A DNA stretch of 64,000 bases from Yoonia sp035117555 (GTDB taxonomy: Bacteria > Pseudomonadota > Alphaproteobacteria > Rhodobacterales > Rhodobacteraceae): NCBI RefSeq assembly GCF_035117555.1, contig NZ_JAYKPK010000003.1:358910-422909 (forward strand). The letters run 5' to 3'. Both the position numbers and the translations under genes were made by a program. Shown here in pieces: positions 36,344-44,247 of the stretch. The notes under the pieces are model-generated. The model was not told the DNA's origin. It ran no database searches and saw nothing but the letters and a program-made list of their open reading frames with translations. Each line of letters begins with the position of its first letter. Position 1 is the stretch's first letter.

Positions 36344-37237
36344 GTGATGAAGCATGATCCGACCACAACACTTAAGGTTTTGAGCCTGAAGCCCCGGCGG
36401 GATCAGGCCACGAAGCCGGCTGAACTAATCCAGATTACTGGCCATCAAGCACTGACACTAAACGCGCGCCGTTCCATCACAATCTTATGGCACCATGCAC
36501 ACATGCAAGGCGTCGCGGAAGGTAAAGACTATGCGATCGAGATCGACGATCTGAAACCGGACAGCCACAAGGGATATGAACAAGTCGAAGAGGCAATCGA
36601 AGCGCTCATGTCGACAATCCTGAAGGTTCGACTGTCAGACGGTAAGACGCGACGTGTGCAATTCCTGGGAGGAAACGATCTGGATGATCCGGATCGACCT
36701 GCAGGCGTCCTTAACTACAGCTTCGACAAACGTCTTGTCGAGATCCTACAAGATTCCGCTATCTGGGGTAAGATATCTATCCCGGTACTAATGGCTTTCA
36801 GCTCAAAATACAGTGTTAGCTTGTATGAACACATCAGCCAATGGACTGGGCTGACCCGCAAAAGCTATCAAGATCTTACACTTCGCGAATTCCGAGACCT
36901 ACTAGGAGTTGAGGAAGGAAAATACGCGGCATTCGGTGCCCTCAATAAACACGTGGTCAAACCTACAGTCCTCGAAATCAACGCACTCGCATCATTCGGC
37001 GTTACGATCATCCCGGTAAAAACAGGAAAAATGGTCACGCACATCCGGATCGGGTGGTGGCAGAAAGAAAAGGCTGAGGTGGATGCAGCCTGGCGGGAGG
37101 TCCATCGATCAAAAGTCGGGCGAAAAGCTCGAATCTCAGGAACAGTGACAACCGTGACCGATCCGTACCCCAGCCCGAGCCGTCTAGCTCGAAAGGGCAG
37201 GGAGGATGCACGCAACCTGATCGACGATAGTGATTAA
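36344..37237 (+). CDS. Replication initiation protein, Rep_3/RepB type
   Basis: 297-residue plasmid initiator of the Rep_3 family with two winged-helix domains. Visible are a first domain with LNARRSITILWHHAHMQGV, the linking VLNYSFDKRLVEIL, SSKYSVSLYEHISQW and LTLREFRDLLGVEEGKY in the region that binds iterons. It may start at this GTG or at the ATG next to it (36347). Flanking iterons, an adjacent AT-rich repeat zone and a divergent parA operon make this a complete plasmid-type replicon, here embedded in what is otherwise an island. Confidence 0.9.
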   Translation: MMKHDPTTTLKVLSLKPRRDQATKPAELIQITGHQALTLNARRSITILWHHAHMQGVAEGKDYAIEIDDLKPDSHKGYEQVEEAIEALMSTILKVRLSDGKTRRVQFLGGNDLDDPDRPAGVLNYSFDKRLVEILQDSAIWGKISIPVLMAFSSKYSVSLYEHISQWTGLTRKSYQDLTLREFRDLLGVEEGKYAAFGALNKHVVKPTVLEINALASFGVTIIPVKTGKMVTHIRIGWWQKEKAEVDAAWREVHRSKVGRKARISGTVTTVTDPYPSPSRLARKGREDARNLIDDSD

Positions 37238-37272
37238 ACCAATCAGGGCCTGTGGATAACTATGCAAGATCG

Positions 37273-37375
37273 CCCCGAAAACCTCACTTTAACGACCCCA
37301 ACTTCTCACATTACGCCCCGAAAACCTAACATTACCCCCCCAAAACCTCACCGAAGTCCCCGAAAACCTCACTTT
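37273..37375 (-). repeat. Five iterons downstream of the replication initiator gene
   Basis: Units related to ccccgaaaacctcacttt begin at 37273, 37296, 37316, 37338 and 37358, i.e. every 20-23 bp or about two helical turns, so they would be bound on one face of the DNA. The first and last are identical; the middle ones are degenerate. On the minus strand they read as the same unit as the upstream iterons. Confidence 0.85.
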
Positions 37376-37421
37376 AAATATGATAAGCATTTGATTTAAG
37401 TAAAAAAATCACTGCTGAATC

Positions 37422-37442
37422 TTTGAACTTTGAACTTTGAAT
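37422..37442 (+). repeat. AT-rich 7-mer repeats (possible unwinding element)
   Basis: tttgaac, tttgaac, tttgaat in tandem, in an AT-rich stretch starting about 37376, directly after the iterons. This is the expected layout of a DNA unwinding element of an iteron origin. Confidence 0.6.
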
Positions 37443-37499
37443 CAAAGAGAAAGATTTTCAGGTGAAGTAAGCCGGGGCAAGAGTCAGTCGACTAAAAAG

Positions 37500-37598
37500 C
37501 AACTGAAACATTACAGATGACTACAACGCGACTGAATCGTTACGGGCGACCAAAATACGACTGAAGCGCTATAGATGACCTCAATACGACTGAAATCC
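37500..37598 (+). repeat. 29-bp tandem direct repeats, about 3.4 copies
   Basis: Units start at 37500, 37529, 37558 and 37587 (exactly 29 bp apart); each opens with c-r-actgaa and has a central ttacagatgacc-like segment. Only the opening is well conserved, the rest is degenerate. They lie between the iteron origin and the HTH/recombinase operon. They may bind a second regulator or be part of the origin. Confidence 0.8.
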
Positions 37599-37700
37599 GT
37601 TGCTAAGCATGGGAGCGCTCTGGCGGCAGCCATCTATCTAACTGTTTACAAATCCTAAATCCGTTTTAGCGAAAACGTAAATCCTGCTTTAACCACGCTG

Positions 37701-37727
37701 CCTTATTAAGATTTCATCTTAATAAGG
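37701..37727. promoter_or_regulatory. 27-bp perfect palindrome, probable operator
   Basis: ccttattaagat and atcttaataagg form 12-bp perfect arms with a 3-base centre, ending 9 bp before the ATG of the HTH gene. This is where an autorepressor would bind. Confidence 0.7.
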
Positions 37728-37736
37728 CAAAGATTT

Positions 37737-38135
37737 ATGACGTTTACTACTTTTACAGACACTGGATTATCCAACCTTGCGGGGGCAGGCTTGTTGAGCC
37801 GGGCTACGCTTCAGACGCGCTGGCAGTGCAGCAGCCATGCGTTTTTTCAACGTGCCGAAGCAGATGGGCTTCTTGTTGCCCGGCGGTTCGGGACCCGCGT
37901 GGGGTATCGATGGGATGATGTTTGGGCTTTTGAAGGCGGCCAGCCGCCAGAAGGCCTTGAGGAAGCATACTCCGACGATCTGATCACGCCGACACAACTC
38001 GCACGGCTTTGTCCGCTGCAGCCGGCTACGCTGCAACGGAGGGCAGGGGCAGGCGAGATACCGCATCGCCGCATCGGCCGCTTCATCCGTTTTGTGCCCC
38101 TTGAAGCCCAACGCTGGCTGGAGAGCTGGTCATGA
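37737..38135 (+). CDS. Helix-turn-helix protein, excisionase-like
   Basis: 132 residues that appear to contain two MerR/excisionase-type helix-turn-helix units: one in the N-terminal half ending RRFGTRVGYRWDDVWAFEGG, the second in ITPTQLARLCPLQPATLQRR through IGRFIRFVPLEAQRWLESW, typical of DNA-binding domains of recombination directionality factors. A palindrome just upstream is a candidate target. It begins an operon with a 56-residue protein and two tyrosine recombinases. Confidence 0.7.
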   Translation: MTFTTFTDTGLSNLAGAGLLSRATLQTRWQCSSHAFFQRAEADGLLVARRFGTRVGYRWDDVWAFEGGQPPEGLEEAYSDDLITPTQLARLCPLQPATLQRRAGAGEIPHRRIGRFIRFVPLEAQRWLESWS

Positions 38136-38302
38136 GCGCGGCGTTTCAATCTGAACAACATCTGTTCTTGGAGTCCTTGCCCATGCGGGTCTCTGAACGG
38201 AACGGACACGCAGCTTTTTGGTCCAAGGTTCGGCACCCGTTCCGTTCAGATCCAACGAATGCACAGCGCGGCGCAGCAATGGGGAATGTGAGCCATGAAT
38301 GA
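38132..38302 (+). CDS. 56-residue protein in recombinase operon
   Basis: A short frame starting MSAAFQSEQHLFLESLPMRV and ending GNVSHE. Its ATG overlaps the HTH gene stop by 4 bp (ATGA), and its TGA overlaps the first recombinase start by 8 bp. That tight tiling, filling a gap which would otherwise be 159 bp, is the evidence that it is translated. No family recognised. Confidence 0.5.
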   Translation: MSAAFQSEQHLFLESLPMRVSERNGHAAFWSKVRHPFRSDPTNAQRGAAMGNVSHE

Positions 38303-40172
38303 TCATTCAAAGCCGCAAGTGAATACTTTGCACGATGTGCTGCTGCTTTTGCCGCAGCTTTACTCCGATAGCTCCGCAAAAGTGTATCAAGCAGCTTTTA
38401 ACCGGGTTGAAAAACTGACGGGTCAGAAGCTCGCTATGCTGCCGGCGGACGACAAGGCATGGGCGGATTTGTCAGGAGCGATTGTCTGGGCAGGGCAATT
38501 CAAAGGGCGTACGCAGGAAGCCACTGAGCGGGCTTTTGACGCGTGGCAAGGCAAGATCAGCGCAGCCATCCGTCGCGCGAAAGAGCATGCAGTGCCACCA
38601 CCAGCTACAGACAGCACCACTTCTCAAGCTTGGGCGCTCCTCTCGGGATACGTGAAAGAAGCCGAGAACAGCTTCAATTCTGAGGGAAAGCGGATCTTGG
38701 CAAACATGTCGTCACTTTCAATCCAGAATCTCAAAGCGCGGCTCCAGCACGTGCCGCCTGCAGGGGTCACGCACGAGGTGGCAGAAGCGGCTCTGCTGGC
38801 GCTGCCGTCAGACAAGGTTGCTACGTTCCGGCGCTCTGTCCGGTTCCTTGACCGACTGATCGCAGAGCGGAAGCGCCACGGCGCAATCGACGCGCTGTTG
38901 CCAGCTGCAGCTATTGGGCCGCTCCGGACCCTGCGCGACGCACCGACGACTTGGTCACGCTTTTCTCCATCATTTCAGTCTTCGCTTGATCAGTTGATCA
39001 GTGTTGGCATCAGGGGTCGGGCACCAGAACACGACCGGTTCGACGGCAAGCTTGGGGACGATCCCCTCGCAGCCCGTCGCGCAGCTCGCAAGCACCGTCG
39101 CAAGTCGGTAGGGAACCCCGAAGCAGCGCGGAAAAGCTATCTGTCGGCGCTTTCATGGCTCGTCCGGCATGCATCTTCCGATAGAGATGACATCTATGCT
39201 TTGTCGGACATCACAGATCTGCTGACTGCGGAGCATATCGATAGTGCGGTGCAGCGCTTTGTGAAACGCACTGCACAGGATCCAGCGCTGATCGATGCGA
39301 CAGGAACCTCGTCACTCGGCACATATCTTGCTACCCTGTCGACCATAGTGCGCAGCAACGAATTGAATGTGGAAATTCTCAATGCAATTGAGGATGCCCG
39401 TTGGGAGCATGTTTCGTATCAGATGAACGAGATGTCGTCTGAGCGGGAAGCGTTCGTGAAGAAACTCGACCGGGATCCAGGCATCGTGCGCACCATCTTA
39501 TCGGGTCCGCGCACGTTGATGCGGGAAGCGCAGCGGGATCAGGCGCGATGGGATACTTTGTCATCGGCCGCAAAATATCGTTGTCTGCATCTTGCTATGG
39601 CAGCGGCCATGCTTGGCCTTCAGCTGGGACGTCCGTTGCGCACGAAAAACGTGCATGAACTGACGATTTCAGGTCCCTCAGCAGAACTTCAGGCGCCAAA
39701 CAACAAGAACGATCAGGCTTGGATCGATATTGCACGGAAACGTATAAAAAACAGGCGATTAATCGAAAGCCCGTTGCCCGATGCAAGTTGGGATGCGCTG
39801 CGCATCTGGATCGACGAGGGCCGCCCACGCTGGATCGCGTTGGAAGCTGTCATAGACAACGATTTCTTGTTTCCTGGCTCGTCAGCCGTCGGTGCCGTCT
39901 CCCGACAGACGATCAATAAAACATGGAACCTGGGTATGAACCGTCTTGGCGTCATCGGCATGACGCCGCACATGATGAGGCATGTTGCAGCGACGATACT
40001 TTTGGCAAGGTATCCGGGGCAGTACAGTGCTGCAGCTGACTTACTCGGAGACAGCACGGAAACTGTTGAAGCCTTCTATGCCCGGGGGGCTGGCAAGGCC
40101 GCCGCACGGCTCTTTGCCGACGTGCTTGAGGAACTGGACCCCTCTCTTAAACTAAGCAAGAGGGGCCGGTGA
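38295..40172 (+). CDS. Tyrosine recombinase (large, first of tandem pair)
   Basis: 625 residues with the catalytic domain in the last 200: first Arg in GLQLGRPLRTKNVHEL, HxxR in HMMRHVAAT, and the nucleophile Tyr in TVEAFYARG. The usual LGH before the tyrosine is LGD here, a change in a position that is normally His. The N-terminal 400 residues are unusually long and helical. It overlaps the second recombinase by 4 bp, so both are probably made together and may act as a pair. Confidence 0.85.
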   Translation: MNDHSKPQVNTLHDVLLLLPQLYSDSSAKVYQAAFNRVEKLTGQKLAMLPADDKAWADLSGAIVWAGQFKGRTQEATERAFDAWQGKISAAIRRAKEHAVPPPATDSTTSQAWALLSGYVKEAENSFNSEGKRILANMSSLSIQNLKARLQHVPPAGVTHEVAEAALLALPSDKVATFRRSVRFLDRLIAERKRHGAIDALLPAAAIGPLRTLRDAPTTWSRFSPSFQSSLDQLISVGIRGRAPEHDRFDGKLGDDPLAARRAARKHRRKSVGNPEAARKSYLSALSWLVRHASSDRDDIYALSDITDLLTAEHIDSAVQRFVKRTAQDPALIDATGTSSLGTYLATLSTIVRSNELNVEILNAIEDARWEHVSYQMNEMSSEREAFVKKLDRDPGIVRTILSGPRTLMREAQRDQARWDTLSSAAKYRCLHLAMAAAMLGLQLGRPLRTKNVHELTISGPSAELQAPNNKNDQAWIDIARKRIKNRRLIESPLPDASWDALRIWIDEGRPRWIALEAVIDNDFLFPGSSAVGAVSRQTINKTWNLGMNRLGVIGMTPHMMRHVAATILLARYPGQYSAAADLLGDSTETVEAFYARGAGKAAARLFADVLEELDPSLKLSKRGR

Positions 40173-41587
40173 TGGAGCGTCAGCTCAGATCACGCCAAGC
40201 ACGTGCGCAGACGCTGTTAGCGGGTATGCCGGACGTGCCAGAAGACGTCCGGCAAAGGTTCGCAACAGCGTTCCTGATCAAGGATCCTGCGCCGCGCGGC
40301 ATGCCTAAAGCGCTGCAGGCGTTCTATGCGCATATGAGAGCTGTCAGGAGGGTTCCGGCGCAGGTTCGTGCAGATGACTTCATAGCGCTGTCGGCGTCGC
40401 GTACAGCGCATCGTGTGCTGCTCGGCGCCCTACGACAGTTTGCTCCAGAGGTACCGCTTGCGGCGGCCCGGACGGTCTCCAAGCACTGGGATCACTGGCT
40501 GAACAGCACATACAACAAAAAGCCGCGCAGTCGGCGGGTTTCTACGCGAGTGGCCCTGCTACCAGACGACTGGCCCGCAGCATGGCAGGTCGGGGTGCCA
40601 TTGCTCGAACAAGTGGTACGCGTTGAAGGCAAGCGCCTGCGCACACTCACGCCGAAGACACGGGAAAATATCTTGCAAGCAGTGGGCATGCTTGCTGCAT
40701 CGCGCCTTTGGGCTGAGGCAAGGGGTGTTGTGACAGGCGACACTTTTTCCGACGATTTGTTTGAAGCTTTCGTAAGGTTCATGCTGCTCGAACGCGAAGC
40801 CAGCTCCCGGACGGTCGCAGATTATCTTGAACGGATCCAGATGTTCGCGCAGCGAGCACAGCTGCTGGTAGAAAGTGGACGGACGGTCTTGAGCGATCTG
40901 ATTGGTACATTGCGTGCGGATGCCGCCGATCACGAGCCCACAAAACGAGCAAAAGTCAGGGCGTTCCGCAGGGAATTCACGCTGTCTGACATGCTGCGAC
41001 GTGCTATCGCCCTCGGCGATGAAGCTGCGGGTGCCCCGGACGGCACCTTTGAGGCCGAGCGTAAACGCCGCGCGGCGGTGATCCTCGCCTTGCTCGTCAA
41101 TACAGCTGACCGGCAAAGGGACATGTCCTCTCTGGTCATAGGAGAGACAATCCAGCGCAATCCAGACGGCCTCTGGGAAATACGGATCCGTCAGGCCAAG
41201 ACGGGGCGCCGCAAAGAACTCGGGCCTCTGTGGCTACTAACAAGCGTGCTGATTGATGCCCATGTCCTCGCTGGCCGTCCGCACTACTTGCTGGACCACT
41301 GTCTGAACGAATCCACAGGCAGTAATCTGCTGTCGCTGACACGACAGCCCTTCAGCACGTACTATCCAACCGCGATTTTGCGTGAGGAGTTCGGCATCTC
41401 CGGTCATCTGGTTCGTACGCTTGTGACAGATCTGATCCGCAACGAGCGCCCGGATTCCGCCTGGGCGGCACAGCACATGCTCGGGCATTCAGGTAGGTGG
41501 ATGCAGCAAACCTACCGGAGTGATTTCAGAGCGACGGCTTCCGTGAAGCTTTATCATGATGTTCTGCTGTCATCACTCGACCGCTGA
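40169..41587 (+). CDS. Tyrosine recombinase (second of tandem pair)
   Basis: 472 residues. The catalytic set is complete: Arg in TADRQRDMSSL, Lys in RQAKTGRRKEL, HxxR in GHLVRTLV, then MLGHSGRWMQQTYRSD with the nucleophile Tyr. It differs clearly from the first recombinase. Tandem pairs or trios of such enzymes occur in Tn554-like and recombinase-in-trio elements. A perfect inverted repeat with an 8-base centre lies 28 bp beyond its stop codon. Confidence 0.88.
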   Translation: MMERQLRSRQARAQTLLAGMPDVPEDVRQRFATAFLIKDPAPRGMPKALQAFYAHMRAVRRVPAQVRADDFIALSASRTAHRVLLGALRQFAPEVPLAAARTVSKHWDHWLNSTYNKKPRSRRVSTRVALLPDDWPAAWQVGVPLLEQVVRVEGKRLRTLTPKTRENILQAVGMLAASRLWAEARGVVTGDTFSDDLFEAFVRFMLLEREASSRTVADYLERIQMFAQRAQLLVESGRTVLSDLIGTLRADAADHEPTKRAKVRAFRREFTLSDMLRRAIALGDEAAGAPDGTFEAERKRRAAVILALLVNTADRQRDMSSLVIGETIQRNPDGLWEIRIRQAKTGRRKELGPLWLLTSVLIDAHVLAGRPHYLLDHCLNESTGSNLLSLTRQPFSTYYPTAILREEFGISGHLVRTLVTDLIRNERPDSAWAAQHMLGHSGRWMQQTYRSDFRATASVKLYHDVLLSSLDR

Positions 41588-41614
41588 TGGTGCGACGTAA
41601 GATTGGGGAAATAC

Positions 41615-41656
41615 GATGGACAGAAACTACACAAATATATGTAGTTTCTGTCCATC
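41615..41656. repeat. Perfect 17-8-17 inverted repeat after the recombinase genes
   Basis: gatggacagaaactaca and tgtagtttctgtccatc are perfect complements separated by caaatata. It might be a terminator, but no T run follows and the AT content is moderate. The geometry (inverted arms, 8-base spacer) is that of a tyrosine-recombinase core site. Confidence 0.75.
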
Positions 41657-41826
41657 GGCTCAAAGGTTGGTGACAGAAATGTACGAAACCTGGCTCTTAG
41701 TGAGCGAGATGTTCAATAGGTGATTGCTTTGTAGGGTAAGCTGCGCCTAGCTCTCACGCGAACGGGAAAGTGGTCAATGCACCGTTTATGTATGGTGCGT
41801 CTCTATGTTCATGCTATGTTCTCTTC

Positions 41827-42078
41827 ATGCCGTATCGTCCGCACGTCCATGGCCTCAAGTTCGTTATTCGTTTGTCGCATCTGGCAGCGACGGACGTGCT
41901 ACGCATCCGTTGTCCATCCTGTGGGCACTTGTTCTCGGTAGCGCCGCACGAGTTGCTTGCCCGCTTTCCTGCACTCATGCCAATTGTAAATCTGGAAAGT
42001 AGTATGCGTTGCAAGAAGTGTACCCATCGAGGTCCCATGGGTTGGCACATTGAGCGTGCTTTCCCGCCAGTGCAGTAA
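41827..42078 (+). CDS. Small zinc-ribbon-like protein
   Basis: 83 residues if started at the ATG at 41827; 19 more are open upstream from 41770. Two CxxC pairs (IRCPSCGHLF and MRCKKCTHRG) about 35 residues apart suggest a zinc ribbon. No clear ribosome-binding site. Function unknown. Confidence 0.5.
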   Translation: MPYRPHVHGLKFVIRLSHLAATDVLRIRCPSCGHLFSVAPHELLARFPALMPIVNLESSMRCKKCTHRGPMGWHIERAFPPVQ

Positions 42079-42088
42079 GTTAGCCGAG

Positions 42089-42379
42089 TCAGAGCCGGCG
42101 AAGTTCGGCTTCGATCAAAACTGCAAGTTCTTCACGTTCCACAGCAGACATCGCGGAAATAGACATCACAGTCTGGTTCGGACGTCGTGCAACCGGTCCA
42201 CGTTCGCCGGCTAGCAGGCGTGAAATCTTTGTGTAGTCAAAGTTGCCGGACTTTTCTACAACCAGCCCGATCTTTGCCCAGTAAACGATCTGACCTGAAA
42301 GCGACCGGCCGTGGCGCTTGGATTCAGCGAGGGCATCCTCAATGAAAGCATCGTCCGAGAACTTTACAGATCTTGCCAT
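42089..42379 (-). CDS. ParD-like antitoxin
   Basis: 96 residues matching the ParD_like antitoxin pattern: MARSVKFSDDAFIEDALAES, then RHGRSLSGQIVYWAKIGLVV. Such proteins repress their own operon and neutralise a RelE/ParE-type toxin, but no toxin gene is adjacent on either side, so the antitoxin appears orphaned. Confidence 0.72.
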   Translation of the reverse strand: MARSVKFSDDAFIEDALAESKRHGRSLSGQIVYWAKIGLVVEKSGNFDYTKISRLLAGERGPVARRPNQTVMSISAMSAVEREELAVLIEAELRRL

Positions 42380-42410
42380 GGCACACCCCCCAGTTTCGCA
42401 TTAGCATAGT

Positions 42411-42618
42411 TCAATCAGTCTCGAAGAACATCATCGACTGAAACTCAGCAGCAGTCTCACATCCAAAGCGGGTTGTTGGAAATGTCCCCCGCGACAATCA
42501 GTAAGTCGGGATCGCGCGCTCGGTTGGCCTCTTCAAGCCCTTCTCCAACGAACGAGTCCACAGCGAAACGATCCCAATTGTCGAGGTGTGGGTCGGCGAC
42601 TACGGCGATCAGGCTCAT
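42411..42618 (-). pseudogene. Metallophosphoesterase remnant with internal deletion
   Basis: Copy of the gene at 47331-48173. The first 50 or so codons (MSLIAVVADPHLDNWDRF with a GD motif) are joined to the last 12 (EFQSMMFFETD) by a deletion of about 600 bp. The join is out of frame and a stop follows codon 53. Homology to the intact copy continues upstream of the start codon to about 42925. Confidence 0.88.
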
Positions 42619-43086
42619 TTAGGCTGCTCCGTTTCATGCACTATAGTCGCAACCACGTCATCTGAGGCATTATAGATCTCATCATTCTGAAAAATAACAA
42701 TATTCAAAGGAAACGTAACGCCGAAGCCTTCAAGAAGGCGAGGGTTTATGACGCGATGCGGTGAATTTCAGCGAAAGATCGAAAATTGGCGGTGTGATGA
42801 CGGTGGAGCGGCAACGTGTGGGTTGCCACGAAATTCGCCTAACAATCTGATTTTTATAATTAAAGGTGTAGTTCCGCTCGTCGTCGCAGGTAATGTAGTG
42901 CGTGGTTTGAGGAATTATGAGTGGTTCAGACCGCGTAATCCTGGGAGTTATAGCCCACTCCGGCTGAGTGAATTTCCTCCGTGAGATCTGATGTGGGGGG
43001 CACAGTTAGGTTGGCTCCGCATCCGCTACACATCATGCTTTTTAAGAAACATCCTATCGAGGGCAGTTCATCCTGTCGTGCGTGAC
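42619..43086. other. No gene; duplicated flanking sequence
   Basis: The stretch to about 42925 is a diverged copy of 48174-48485 (shared tttcatgcactatagtcg, gtgaatttcagcgaaagatc and gtgcgtggtttgaggaatta). The rest to 43086 contains nothing I can assign. Confidence 0.7.
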
Positions 43087-44103
43087 CTAATCGTCGCGGA
43101 CCAATCGACCGGGCTCCGTGGCAGCAGTCATATGCCGCATTTGCCTGACTACCGGTCCAGCACCCCGAAGGTGAGGCATGCGCCAGACAATCTGGCCCGA
43201 TCTGCTTCGCATCGTATGCCCTCTCACCCAATGAGTTCTGCGCGGGACAACGTCGCCTCGGCTAGTCGTGAGATCTTCTTTCATGGCCTCCATCTGGCCG
43301 CGACCAGCCTTGCCCAAAATGATCTTCGAGATGAGCGTGTTAGGAAGCGCTTTACCTGAACGTTCAGCCTGCCGCCTTAATTGCCTGGGGTAGAGCGAGA
43401 CATTCTCCACATTGAGCATGCCATCGTGCCGCAACAGGGTAGCGACCGCGACAGCTAATCCCAGAAATGTTCTGTTCGATATTAACTCGTCCTCAATCAT
43501 TCCTTCTGGAACCGGCATGCCGACGGCGGCAAAGAGGTCACTCGTCGGTGTCGGCACCGTGGTGGCTCCCATACCCTGTGAGATCATAACGCAGTTGCTT
43601 GGACCTACATCATCTCGGCGCAGCACAAAGCGCTGGGTGTAGATTGTATCGTCGAACTGCGTGACGACACCAACAGGCAGCTGATCGCTGGAACTTCCGG
43701 GGGGCTGGATAATCATCGTCGGAAAGGGAAGCCTCACCTGTGAATAGAGCTCCTCAAGCCCATCATGTTTCATCTCGTTGATTAGTTCGCTCATCATCCA
43801 GAAGGCATCAGCGTCAATCTGGAAATGCTGTGCATCTTCAAGATTGACCAGTTGCCGGTGCCGATAATCCAGCAGGCGATCCATGAGGCCATCGGGCACA
43901 TCAGTTGGCCTGACGTTGCGCATCTGAAGAATCTGCCGGGGGTAGTCTTCAAAGAAAGGTTTGAGTTGCTCGATCATGTATCGCTCCAGCCAATCGTCAA
44001 AGCAGAACCGGCTCGCCAGCTCAGCAGCGGTTTCCTCGCCCTTCAGGGCTTCCAGCGCCACCCTCGCATTGAACTCGGGCGCATGTTGTTTGCGTTTCGA
44101 CAT
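43087..44103 (-). CDS. Chimeric protein: IS3 OrfA start fused to a hypothetical protein
   Basis: 338-residue open frame. The first 33 residues (MSKRKQHAPEFNARVALEAL through AELASRF, 44005-44103) are the N-terminus of an IS3-family OrfA transposase; the remainder (DDWLERYMIEQLKPFFEDYP onwards) has no link to transposases and resembles a phage/plasmid hypothetical whose C-terminus carries THWVRGHTMR and RMPHLRGAGPVVRQMRH. The likely reading is that insertion and deletion of the element removed the native start and fused the frames. Whether the protein is made from the IS promoter is unknown. Confidence 0.75.
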   Translation of the reverse strand: MSKRKQHAPEFNARVALEALKGEETAAELASRFCFDDWLERYMIEQLKPFFEDYPRQILQMRNVRPTDVPDGLMDRLLDYRHRQLVNLEDAQHFQIDADAFWMMSELINEMKHDGLEELYSQVRLPFPTMIIQPPGSSSDQLPVGVVTQFDDTIYTQRFVLRRDDVGPSNCVMISQGMGATTVPTPTSDLFAAVGMPVPEGMIEDELISNRTFLGLAVAVATLLRHDGMLNVENVSLYPRQLRRQAERSGKALPNTLISKIILGKAGRGQMEAMKEDLTTSRGDVVPRRTHWVRGHTMRSRSGQIVWRMPHLRGAGPVVRQMRHMTAATEPGRLVRDD

Positions 44104-44158
44104 CTCTGATCTCCTTGGTGTTGAAGATCAGCAAACTGCAAGTCGTAGCTTATGTTAG

Positions 44159-44183
44159 TGTCCGAATTTCGGGGGGTAGATCA
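44159..44183 (-). mobile_element. IS3-type terminal inverted repeat
   Basis: tgtccgaatttcgggggg begins a 25-base end whose complement (tgatctacc ... cggaca) pairs imperfectly with the element end at 32301 (tgagctactcc ... tggaca). It stands 55 bases upstream of the OrfA start, the expected place for the left end. Confidence 0.7.
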
Positions 44184-44247
44184 GACATACGCGCTTCTCC
44201 TTGGTTCTAAAATTACCAAGCAAAGCGTCTACAAATCTAGGAGCACC

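Noticed and set aside
37500..37598. CRISPR array
   Set aside because: Repeats are contiguous with no unique spacers and are poorly conserved; no cas genes in the window.
41615..41656. Simple rho-independent terminator
   Set aside because: The stem is perfect, but it is AT-containing and no T run follows; a recombination site fits at least as well, so it is listed as a repeat.
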